From Isoetes taiwanensis (taxonomy: Eukaryota > Streptophyta > Lycopodiopsida > Isoetales > Isoetaceae), in the NCBI GenBank assembly GCA_021234155.1, contig JAJEKV010000021.1, positions 12,397,760-12,461,759 on the forward strand: a stretch of 64,000 nt of DNA. The letters run 5' to 3'. The translations under genes and the position numbers were made by a program. Position 1 is the stretch's first letter. Every line of letters begins with the position of its first letter. Positions 46,331 through 57,559 of the stretch are shown here, piece by piece. The notes beneath the pieces are model-generated. The model saw only the letters and a program-made list of their open reading frames with translations, ran no database searches and was not told the DNA's origin.

Positions 46331-46753
46331 GGTCCTTTTCTAGGTTCTCACTTCAAGTGGAACTTCAGGTTCATGTCATCTGTTTGTGGCCACTTGAAAT
46401 TAGTTATGTTTATGTTGTTGTCAAATGTTAGGTTTACTTGTTGTTTTCTGCTTGCAACTTGAGACTCCACCTTCCTATTTTGTCTTTTTGTACTTAGATC
46501 TGATTAAATTCTTTTACATTTATGTTCAGTTGCATCTTGCAAATTTGCATTCAATTGTTAGATTCACTTGAATTTATTTATACTTACAGTTGTTTGCACT
46601 TAATATGTGGTTGTTTCTAGCAAGTGCCTCATCATCTTGTCTATCAAAGGTCCATTGTTCTTGTCCTTTATACTAATACTCCATAAAGGATGGGAAAAGG
46701 GTTTAACCACGATAGAAGATACAAGGTAGCTGCCTTTGTAGCATTTCCCCCTT

Positions 46754-47139
46754 TAAGCATGTTCTCTTTAATTGGAGAGAATTTTGACCTCAGCTAATCT
46801 AGTCAAGCAAGAGTATTTTCTCCTACTTCTAAAGCATGAGTATTGATACATACACCACTATTATTGATAGTAGACACATACACCACTATTATTGATTTAG
46901 ACACATACACCATTATTATTCATGGGTATAAATATATCCGCACCCTTTTTTTTTTTTTTTGAAGGACGACAAGTTTTATTCACCAACTAAAAACTAGAGC
47001 AACATAAAATGCAAAGACAGGATTATAACCGCACTTGAGTGCATTTCATTTGTAATGTCTCGGCACTCAGGATCTGCTATTGATAGAGCATGGTTGCCTG
47101 CTCCTGCTACCGATATCGGACCATCACTTGCTCCATGAC
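46754..47139. other. Non-genic stretch with short repeats and poly(T)
   Basis: Three copies of acacatacaccactattattgat-type sequence (46835-46920) and a T run of about 15 at 46947-46962. The T run is followed by gaaggacgacaagttttattcacc, which on the minus strand looks like a polyadenylated 3' end (aataaaacttgtcg...A tail). It could be the 3' end of a retroposed copy or of a LINE fragment on the minus strand. Confidence 0.45.
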
Positions 47140-47322
47140 TTACAATGATCTGGTAAATGCATTCATAGAGTCATCCGGCTTGATCCATACTTGCAGTCCA
47201 TAGCTAATTGCCGCCAGATGGATTCCCCTGGTTACGACCATGTTGTTACTCATCTCGTATGGCTTCATGAGCGCAACACCTACGAGATTAACTCCATATG
47301 CCTCCGTGGTCACGACGAGTAA
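47140..47322 (-). pseudogene. Coding remnant on minus strand, unrecognised
   Basis: An open minus-strand stretch of about 60 codons with convincing protein composition (G-V-A-L-M-K-P-Y-E-M-S-N-N, then G-L-Q-V-W-I-K-P-D-D-S-M), ending in a stop at 47140 and lying upstream of the poly(A)-like tail at 46947-46962. No family assigned. It may be the end of the DUF7869-like gene or a separate element. Confidence 0.3.
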
Positions 47323-47535
47323 CTACTGTGATGTAACTGTGCTTTAGGTGTATGTATCACCTATTCAACAATAAATAATGTAGTGATGTTCTGGCATATA
47401 AGATATAGTAATGTATAAGAGCTCTTGTATTAATTTGAAAAATGCAGAGAGTAATGAATAACAACTACTTTAATGTACCTTGAAGACTCAAGTTTCTTCT
47501 CCGTCCTCTGAGGCCTCTTTCGCCAGTAATTCCTA

Positions 47536-50467
47536 TAACTGAGCCGCTACGCTTGCAGGTATCACAACCATCTGTGGCTTGTCCTTGACTGACCAACCAT
47601 AGTCTATGGTTTTGAGATGCTGATAACGAGGCCTATCGTTCAGATTTGGCCTCCACCTTTTATGCCAGCAGCCCCTAATTTGTTGTGCATAAGTGGTACT
47701 TTTTCTTGCTATTGGCTCCCACCAAGACACAAACACCTCTTCGTAGTGGGAAAGTGTTGGGTCTTGTACAGGGTCCTCTTCAGCAAAGGCCATCCATGCA
47801 GGAGATGAGTATCCTGGTCTAACATGAGCAAGAGCATACCTTTTTTGACATCCTGGTATGGGTCGAATATTTCAACTGGGTCCTGTGGTTTATCCTTTGC
47901 AGGGCCGACATAGTGCGGACGTGTTGTGTACTCGTCGAGCATTACTGACTCAGGCTCCATTAACACGAACTGTCTAATGAGAGGCCAGAAGTCTCTAATT
48001 TCCTGGGTCCCGAGTGGGACCTGTCCAAGTGCATGCATCAGAGTCGACTAGTAGTCAATAACCTCATTCATGTAGGCATTAGACCATGAACCATCATGAG
48101 ATATATTTGCCCAATGCATCATGTACTTCGCAATGGACGATCGTAAGGCACCCATATCTTTGAGGCTATCGTATGGCTTCACAGCCTTAGGTGCTTCAGT
48201 AGGTATTATTGGCTTTCATACAAAATTTGAAGAGCAGGGGCTCCAGGTGCCCAACCAAGCGATCCTTCTTCTCTAGAATGTATCCTTTCACAAATGACTT
48301 CCAATCAGGAACCTCAATATGCCGCTGGTGCTTTGGTACTACATTCTCGAAATAGATGCATTAATTTAGAAATGGTGAGTGCATCCGACCTACGCAATAA
48401 TGTTGAGTAATTTCCGAACAGTGCATTAATGTCATCATGGGTGTGGACGTCCATCATGAATCCAAGCTGTATCTAATAAAAAACTCCCAGCCAGACATGA
48501 TTAAAAAAGATAGGAAAAGAGATATCTGTTGTTGTTCTGGCCAGAGCAATTGTCTAGTTGTAAATATAGCATTCTGAGTAAGTGTTTGGGGTGAGCTGGA
48601 GCACTAGGAGGGGCCATGAATTCTTGTCCTGTGCTATTGACCTTCTTAGTCCTCAATGCCATGGTGTTGAGGACTGCTGCTCCCCATGCACAATCAAGGC
48701 GCTCAACTTCTCGTAAATGGCTCCAGTTTCCTCTCGAAGCATCCTCTAGTGTTTTCAGTGTGTGGTTCAAGGAACCAATGTGAAAATTAGAATCATCCTT
48801 CCGTAAATCTAGTGAAAAATGGCCCAGAGCGCCAATACTGTGGCCATACATCAGTGCACCAGTCACACTTACTTTCAAGTGTTCTCCTCTCCACACTGAT
48901 TTGGCTAACTTCTCCAATCTAGGTACCATTGTCTTGTTCTGATCCATCTTATCATGAATGATCGTCAGAGCTTGCTCAGGAGCACGATGCGATAAAGCTC
49001 TCCATGACCAATACAGGCTCCTACAAGAAATCTGGGCTGTCATGTGTGCCTTCCTTTCGATCTGCAATTCTCTTCTCTCTATTGGATCTCTTGTCTTAGC
49101 CATTTTCTCTTTTATTACAATACAGCTATTGCACTTAGAGAAAGCTATTCTATTCGCAATTGCAACCTCTTGGTGGTGTAACTTCCACCCGCCTAAGAAT
49201 GAAGATGGGGAGATGTGCTTGCCTGTCATCTCCATAACACTGGCATCCACCTCATGGAGAATGTCCTTCTTTATTAGGACAGAAGGGAGCCTCTTCACAT
49301 TCGCTCTCACCCCTTCATTAGTGATTTTCGACATGTGGGGCATCGTCTCTGCATTCTCATCTATGTACATAGACAGTAGGGCATTTCTTGCTAGAGTGTG
49401 CGACCTTGGTTTCTTTGAGCCCGTATTACCATGTTCAGCAACTCTATGACCAGCAAGAAAAAGTTTACGCCACTTATAGAAAGTTGACATTGGAATGTCG
49501 TAAGCCTTGTGCCATGCTTTCAAGCATACTTGCTTGTTATTTAGCATCACCTTCCGGACTTGCCCATTTTCTGAGCAAAGGTCAAGCATATTGTAAGCAA
49601 AGGTCATCCTGTCCGCACCACTCATGTTCCAAAAGAAACTTCGCATGCACTTGATCTCGCAGGTGGAGGACATGGCACAACATCTGCGAATGCAGCAAAT
49701 TGTGGATTTGAAGTCTAGAATAGAAGCCGCAGTGATCTTCTTATCAACCTTACATGGGGTAGCAGGTGTTCGCGGTGTTCGATTCACCATTCTATAAGAC
49801 CTCTTTCGAGTCTTAGCAACTTCCACTTGCATTGCATAGGGTTCTGCCTCGATGTTCTGTTCTTTCACAGCCTTTATGAGAGTCGATACTATGATATTGT
49901 CTACTAACACCAAGGCATTGGACCATTTGACCAAGTTGTGCAGTTGCGGCATTTCAGCACAAGCTTGGCATCTCATAGACGGCTTATCTGGCATAGGACA
50001 TATCTTCATCACGGTGGCATCCAGGAAGTCTTCCCCTAACCTTATGTCACCAACTGCCTGGTTAGGATCAATGAAGATGATCACCCCGTGTGCATAAGGC
50101 ATACAACAGCAGTCATGCATCAGCATGCAGTTCCTCTCCACCAGCTCATCTCTTAAAATGCCTTTATCACCACAGGTTTGCATGAATGGACCTTTCTCAT
50201 CTTCGTCAATTAATTTTTTTAACTGCGCTGGCGGAGTCGATATGTCATCTTCGGGTGCAAGCGACGCTATACAACTCCCGAGCGACTCTCCGAGTGTTGA
50301 AATCTTGGCTTCCGGATATGGCAAAGGTATGCGTCCATCCATAATCTTATCCATAGACACTACCACGGTGCCCCAGGCAAGGGCAAGTTGTGATGTTTGT
50401 TGAAGCCATATACTTTGCCCTCCCCAACTTTGATACCATTGAATAGTATGGATCTTGATTCAGCCAT
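47536..50467 (-). pseudogene. DUF7869-like (putative transposase) gene, interrupted
   Basis: Minus strand. A probable start M-A-E-S-R-S at 50467 leads, after a frame change near 50365, into a 621-codon ORF (50366-48501). That ORF has a helix-turn-helix-like middle (S-T-F-Y-K-W-R-K-L-F) and ends at L-Q-L-D-N-C-S-G-Q-N-N-N-R-Y. This D-N-C-S-G-Q-N box, with a downstream G-F-M-M-D-V-H-T-H-D-D-I-N-A-L-F block (about 48455-48410), matches my knowledge of the DUF7869 family, whose Asp/His motifs suggest a DDE-like nuclease. Further pieces at 48038-47709 and 47793-47533 continue the C-terminus. At least three frame breaks or unresolved introns occur. Function is inferred, not shown. Confidence 0.6.
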
Positions 50468-52209
50468 CTTGAATTAGACAAGGCCGATAGTGCTATTAGA
50501 AATCGCGGTGGCGATGATACGAAGTACTAAATGCTTGTGTGAAGAAAAAGTTAAACGACAAGAAAAGCTAGTGCTGTTCAAGATCGCCGCCGCGATCTAG
50601 CCGAGGATTGATAGGATTGTACAAGTTTGCTCCAATGCTAAGACATGTTTGCTCCAATGCTAAGATATACTTGTTGAAAGCCGATGAAGATTGCCGTCGC
50701 GATCTAACTGAGGACACGAGCAGCCCTGTTCAAGCAATGGACATTAAATTGGTATCCATTTGCTTCAACATTAAATCAGTTTGCTCCAACATTTTATCAG
50801 TTTGCTCTAACATTAACTATTTGTACTTCATGACTGTTGACGAAGATCACTGTCGCATTCGGGATGCGGACAGTGATATGAAGTTGGCCAGGGTTTGAAG
50901 CTGCGACAGGTTTGCCAGGCTGATAACTATGTTGTGAAATTCATTTCAGACAAGACACTACTTTACAGAGAATATAGTATACAAATGTGGGCCTCTTCTG
51001 CTGTCTAACTCGTTCATTTGATATAACAGAAGTTAAAATGGTATAGATGTCCTGTAATATAATTAAACAAAGTTTTAGTAGTATATCTTGCCTGATTCCA
51101 CTCTTCAGAGCATGCAGAAGTCGAAACACCAGGAAAATGTCTTCAAATATTCAAGATCGCCTTCCATTTCCAAATGAGCGCCTCAAATGCCTCCAATTTA
51201 GACGATCGCCTTCGAAGACCTATTCAGCTTAGAAGCCTCCTCCCCGAGTCCAATTTGAACAAATGGCTGGTGTGGCCATGTAGCTAGGTGAATTGAGTTT
51301 GAATTTCAAATTCAGGTAATTTCGGGAGGGCTTTTCAATGCCGTATTGTGATTGTCATTGTCTCATTTAAACTCGCGTGCCGTGAGTATCATGTTGTCCT
51401 GCAACCCATCCCATGCTGTATTGCAAGTGTCATTGTCTCATTTAAACTCACATGCCGTCACTATTCTATTCTCCTTCCCCGGGTCCCATGGTACAGAATT
51501 TTGAACTTAGTGGTGGCGTCCATGCAGAGAATAAAAACGTCTATTCTGGCATTTTTAAGAATATTCAGGATCTGCTGCTGGAATTTATTGTGCCCGCCAG
51601 AAATCAATTTTCTGGCCGTCATTATGACGGGCCATTAATGACCCTCATTCTATAAATTCACGAAAATCCCATATCTCGGCTCCATCGCAATCCAATTCAC
51701 GAGCGCCTATAGAATTTTTCGAGTGCCTTCGACTGCTGCCATATCTCGCTCAACCGCCTTAAAAGAAGGTATTTTCTGCGCTTTTCACGACTATTGCTGT
51801 CGTTCTAGCATTAATTGTCCTGTTTTTAGCATGCTATATGCTCGATAGGATCGCGGCCGCGATGTTCACGATGCGATCGCGATTCTTTTCACCAATAAAT
51901 ACAGTATAGTTTTAAGATATTGCTCACAATTATCACGGGCGCGATCCTTTTGAGCACATTAACCTAAACACTAGACAATACTTTTATCTCTACTTGCTAT
52001 ACAGATCGCGGCCACGATACTTAGCATTATTGCGTATATCGTATCTATAATTTGCCCACAAGGATCGTGGGCGCGATCCTTGCGAACACACTCTTGTTAA
52101 TAATGTTTTTGTCTATCTACTTGTAAAGATCACAGCCGCATTCCTTGTATGCACTTTCCCAGGTCTTTGAGTAGTGAGTGGTGTCACTTATCAGTTTCAT
52201 ATTCTACTT
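50468..52209. promoter_or_regulatory. Divergent intergenic region with GATCGC palindrome cluster
   Basis: The spacer between the minus-strand DUF7869-like gene and the plus-strand ParB/methyltransferase-like gene. Imperfect palindromes of the type gatcgcggccgcgatc recur at about 50499, 50581, 50688, 50843, 51849, 51868, 51937, 52004, 52062 and 52129. A tttgctccaa(t/c)a phrase is repeated several times at 50625-50810. No ORF is supported. It could hold the promoters of both genes and binding sites for one of the proteins. Confidence 0.4.
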
Positions 52210-55029
52210 GCAGCACTGGAGATTTTCCGCGGCTCCAACGTGGAACCCATGCGCATTGTAACTCCTAATATAAGTCGAAAATTGTGCATGGAAATAGCTC
52301 AAGCCAAACCTCGTGTGGCAGGAGACCGCCGGAAGGACTTATGTCTCTTCTTGAGGAACGGAAAGGGCCCAGAAGATTTTGAACAGATGGGCATAATAGT
52401 CACTATGTGGGAGGGCACAAAAAATAATGTCCATTATGCAGCGTGGAGACACAGCAGCTACAATTTGTGGAGTATGTTTTGTGCTGGCAAAACTATATCA
52501 TGACTGCAAGCAAGGCGAATAAGCCTGCTAGTGACAAGGGGGGTACCTACTAGTGCTAAAGGATATGGTTGGAACCTGTCATCTTATGATTCGTTGAGCT
52601 TGTCTGGGATAAAGTGCAATAGGGATATACTTGTTGGCTTCAGCATGTGCAGGAAGGGCCTTTCGGTTGTTAAGAAACCTCCTTCCATTGCATTGATGGC
52701 TACATAAGACAACAAATTGCCTTCCCAGATGGACAAGAACTGGTTGCGGGCAGTTGCCAAGAAAAAACTGTGGTTCCATTGGCTGTTGCAGGTGAACCAT
52801 CAACTCCAAAAGAATCCTTAGTGTCATCTCAGCCTGTACAGAATACAAATCCAGGTGGATCTGCCGTTCTCGATCCCTCAGGTCAAAATATGCTTATGCC
52901 TCTTCCAGCGAAAGACTCGGATACACATGAAGCACCTCTTCCAAGAAAGATAAGTACCTTCAAGATTAAGCTTCGAAACTTAAACACTGAAGAGACTGGG
53001 CAGCCCTCTACTTCGTCTACTTCCATCTCATCCACCAACCCTATAGCTATGACTTCCATGTTGACTTGGCCATCTGCTTCAGTATGCCTGATGAATTAAA
53101 ATTCAATCCAGGTGAAGAAAAGAGGCTTGCTGGACAGACCGCCTCCAAGCTAGAAGAATTTAAAAGATTTTATCCTACGGGAGTGAATTGGTTCCAGGAG
53201 ATCAGCATTTTTTATTGTGAGACAGCCCCAGCAAATCTAACTCATAGGTTTGATCTAATGATCATGTACAGACATTAATCAAGAGCTTCAAAAGGTGCCC
53301 AACGGAGGTTCTCACACCTGCCGATGTCGTCATATTTGACCCAGTGACAAGGTAAGTTTTATTGCATATTTCTCTCTATTAGACCGCCTATTTATAATGC
53401 CTATTAATTGATGGGACATCAATGCAGGAAGTTGATCACTTGGTCCCGCCCTGAGGAGCTCTTGAACAAGAAATTTTATATTATTTCTGGTAACCACAGT
53501 ATTTTTTTTGCACAAATTCTTTGTTCTATGATGGGAAATGTCGAGCAATGGCTGGAATTTCCTAAAGCTTATGCAAAGCGAAGAAGCCGGGTGCTAAATC
53601 GAAATCTCTCCAATAAGGAGTATATTCAGTTATCTATACAGTGCAATGACATTATAGCAGTAGCATTGGGGTGCGTTAGGACTGCCCTCTATCCCCGACG
53701 CTCTTCGGCTTGTACATTGACCAGCTAGAAGAATGGCTAAGCAGGGAGAGGGAGGCGCTCAGTTGATGCACCACACACTACTACAAAAATAGGTATAAAT
53801 GGCACAAATAAGTGTCATTTTTTACGTATACAAATGGCACTTTTGGCGTGTGCCATTTGTGCATATTTGTGCCCTTTATCCTCCGCCCTTTTTGTGCCAT
53901 TTAAGTGTGGTTAAAATGTTTGTCCTTCAAGTGTCTTCAAATTGACATATTGTGCCACACAATTGCCATTAAAGTGACATGCATTTTGACATATATGTGA
54001 TGTGGTTGTGCCATTAATGTGTATTGTAGACGTGAATTATGCTATTTAACTGCCATTGAAATAATAGCATTGTAACATTTATATGTGGTGCCTCTGCCAC
54101 TCAAGTGCCATTAATATGACCCGTAGTGTGACATGTATATGTGGTGGTTGTGCCATTCAATTGCCATGTATGTTGTGACTATCAAGTGTCATTAATATGA
54201 CACATGTATGTGGCAGGATTGCCATTTTAATTGTTTTAAGTATCATGCATTATTGCAAGGATGTTCAAGTATCTTCATATTATTTTACATGTTAAAGTCA
54301 TAGACAATATGAACAAGAAAGAAGAATAGAATAGAATAAGATGATACCATTTCAGAAAAAGATATTTGCAATAAACTTTGCAATAGCAATACATTGAATA
54401 AAGTGTCATAGACAAAGACTCAATAAATTTATTGAGAAATGTTACTCAATAAAGATAGCGGCCATATGATCATTGAGTTTATGATCATTGAGTTTATCGC
54501 ATCTTTAAATGTTGTAAGCTCACTTGTTTGATACAATAATTGGTCATTTAAATGTCCAGGTTTACATTTTGAACTGTAAGTGAAGCATTACCCTTACCGA
54601 TTGGTTGAAAGTGGCAAGTCTTCTTTAGGTCCAACGAGAAAATTCTTCTATGACCAATGACAGACTTTTTCTTAAATCAAGAATTTGCACTTTGTTGTTC
54701 TTCTGATGTAAATGAGGTAAGAACTTGAATTGCAAATATATAGACGTTACCTCGAAATCTTTTTTGGACATGTTTTGTTGGCAAGCACTGTTTTTTAGAC
54801 TTGGGAATTGCACTTCCCTAATATCCAAGTATTAAGAAGATAAGTTAATAAAATTCATTGTATATTTTCATATTATTCACTAAGCAAATCTTACTTACCT
54901 AGCTTCCAACTGATGCTTCTTTATTCTTGAGTTTTCTCGCCACCTACATAGTTATTAAGTAAAACGTTTAAAGAATAATATGTATGGCTTGAACACTTAA
55001 AAAAGATACTTCCAAAATACCTTTGGATT

Positions 55030-56215
55030 CATGTCTTTTTCAAGTTCTTTCTTCTTTGCACATAAGCTTTCAATTTATTTGTGCAACTCTTGAAGCATAG
55101 ATTTAGCATCGTTCTTATCGATTGTGTAACATCAACTTGAGATTCTGAGGGCTTTTCAAAGCTTTCATGAAGAGCGATCGGTTTCACAACACGTTTACAT
55201 GTATTCTTCATATCAAATGAAAGTGAAGGTTGTGCACATGTACCCTAAAATTACGTAGAAGAAACAATATAAATACACAAGTGAAATTTTGAAATTCTGT
55301 AAAATACACAAAATAAAACTTACATTTGATTTGTCTTCTAAATCTAGTGTCTTGACTCCCCTTGGTACGACTCCATATCCTTTAGAGGTATGAGCTTCAG
55401 TTACAATCTCATCTTGGTCAGCGACCTTTGCATCCTCTCATTCTATAGAATTTTAACCAAGTGTAGCTTTATGCAATTACATAAAAAGGTTTCCAAGTCA
55501 TAAAACAAAATGCTTACCAAATACATATATGTTCCAGCCCCTTCCTGTTTTAACAGTTTGCTTTTGATTAGCGCGAGCCTTTTTATTGCGAGTGCTTGAG
55601 TTCTAAAGTAAACAAATTTAGTATTTGCATTCGAACTATCTATACGATCTAAGCAAGTTAATTATATACCTTGTATTGGCTTGTCTCCATATATGCAAGA
55701 AATTTGAACCACATATCGGTAGGCTCCTTGTTAATTTTTCTCGCTCGCAAAACGGCCTGAAAAACACTCCTTGCATCTCTAATACCTTTAGAAAGGCGTT
55801 TTCGCCAATATGATTTGTCATTCAGCCCATGGAATAACAAACCAATCCTAGTTTCAAAAAGCAAAAGTCAATAGTTCTCTATTTGGGAAAGAAACATGAA
55901 AGTCATGCATTTATGATTTTATTAAACAGTTAATACCTAGTTAATACCTGTATTGTTCTTCGCACAAAGTGCAACTATCCACTAGGAAGTCTGAGATAGA
56001 AAGATCAATATGCGTTTTGATAAGCACATTCAGTTTTCTGTCAAAGTAATTCTTATAGCGACCGCATGGGTTCATTTTAGCATCAAATTCCAATTTGTAT
56101 GGTCTTTCCTCTTCTAAAATTGCTCTCGTGGCACTCTCCGATAATCTCCTTAGATGGTTTCGTCGTGCTTTTTCATAAGTGGATTTATGCTCTCTAGCTT
56201 TGTTTTTTTTTTTTC
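55030..56215 (-). pseudogene. CACTA internal gene (accessory ORF), several exons
   Basis: Minus-strand exon-like segments with coding character: about 56210-55951 (E-K-A-R-R-N-H-L-R-R-L-S-E, then N-P-C-G-R-Y-K-N-Y-F, then C-T-L-C-E-E-Q-Y), 55850-55660 (R-I-G-L-L-F-H-G-L-N-D-K-S-Y-W, then M-W-F-K-F-L-A-Y-M-E-T), and weaker ones at about 55500-55370 and 55211-55029. The segments have acceptor- and donor-like borders and few stops. The layout recalls the accessory (TNP1/ptta-like) proteins of plant CACTA elements, but I cannot assign it firmly. Confidence 0.45.
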
Positions 56216-56705
56216 GAGCATCTCATGCATTCAAAAGTTAGTAAACTAAAGTAAACTAAAAGAGCAAATAACTTACGTGAAGCCTCATTTCCATTTATAA
56301 GGCCACAAGATAGTTCTTCTGCCTCTATGCTTTTCTCGTTCTGCTTGAAAGTATGGTCTGACAGAAATAAATGTAATTGGCTTCATCAGATCTTTTGTAC
56401 AAGACATGAGATATTATAAGAGTTTGTAATCAACATATAGATGGGGTGCAATGAAGAACATGGATGACGAATAACGTGGCAAAAAAAAGGGTAAAAGAAC
56501 TAACCATCTATAGTATATTACGATGTTATAAATGCTAGCAACACAATTACCATGTGAACCAGAAAAATGAGCCATGAAATGCTAAAACATTAAAGACACT
56601 AAAAGGGGGTGCATTTCAAGAGAGAAATTTGAAGGCACTAGTCCAACTTTAGAGGAGAGTTGGGAAGATCTTTTATACATCTGCATCTCAAAAGATTTAG
56701 ATGGG

Positions 56706-56852
56706 GTAGATAACGTCCTCACCCGAGGAGTTATGGGCCAGGAAAATGGCCGAGTGGCCATGTGGCCACGAAATTAGAGACCCGCCCGTCTGGCGATGTC
56801 GGTGGAATTTCGGGCCACATGGCCCATAACTCCGAGGGGAGGACGTTATCGG
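56706..56852. repeat. Fold-back sequence inside CACTA
   Basis: gataacgtcctcaccc with gaggagttatgggcc on the left pairs with ggcccataactccgagg and ggaggacgttatc on the right; arms of about 30 bases around about 85 bases. Possibly a small MITE captured by the CACTA. Confidence 0.55.
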
Positions 56853-56939
56853 CCTTAACGTCCTGTGGCCGAGGCATTTGGCAGAGCCGCCATAGCCAAG
56901 CTTGGCAGCCTGCACTGCATTCCGGCAAGAAAAATAAAC

Positions 56940-57290
56940 CAGTACTCTCTTTGTTTTCTCTGTTTTCTCTGTTTTCTCGGTTTTTCTCTGTTTTCAAAAC
57001 AGAACATGGAACATCTGAGGCAGCGAGAGCAGGGAGCCGGATTTAAACAGAGCAGGGGATTCGGATTTGCACAGGGGAGGCGGATTAGAGCAGGGGATTC
57101 GGATTTGCACAGGGGAGGCGGATTTGCACACGGCATTTTGGCAACGCCTCCATGCTGCCGAAACTGAGGTTTTAGCGTTGTAGACCCTGTTGCAATCGGA
57201 TCTAAGACTCCTCCATGCTGCCAAAACTGAGCTTTTAGCTCTGAAGACCCTGGTTGCAATCGGATCTAAGACTGATTCTTCAAGAATAGC
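56940..57290. repeat. Cluster of short tandem repeats inside CACTA
   Basis: Contains (tgttttctc)n at 56950-57000, two to three copies of gcaggggattcggatttgca plus gaggcggatt (57047-57130), and a 65-base duplication beginning ctccatgctgccgaaactga (57148-57275). Confidence 0.8.
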
Positions 57291-57559
57291 CTGAAAATTG
57301 CTTTCTTCTTGGCTTCCACTTCTGCACAAGAACTCAGCTCTGTTATAAAACAGAGACGCCACACCGGATTGGAACTTAAGAATCGGCCAGAAGCCGCTTG
57401 GAGGCCGCCTAGAGGTCTGCATATGGCTTGGAGGTCTGGCTATGGAGGCCGGAGGCCTGGCTATGGCGGCCTTTTGCGATCTACCACGGCAACCACGTGG
57501 GAACAGAGGATGTTATGGACATAACATCCTGTTATGGTCATAACAGTTTTCGCCAAATT

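Larger units (their letters stand above)
44434..46753 (+). repeat. Right arm of large inverted duplication (ERF segment)
   Basis: Inverted copy of 7034-9484. Similarity starts with the gtatggattcatc block at about 44434, runs through promoter, gene and 3' flank, and stops at about 46753 after gcatttcccc. Small indels distinguish the arms; for example, a segment of about 25 bases in the left 3' flank is missing here. Confidence 0.9.

Noticed and set aside
48958-49449. 163-residue plus-strand ORF
   Set aside because: Antisense shadow of the DUF7869-like coding sequence.
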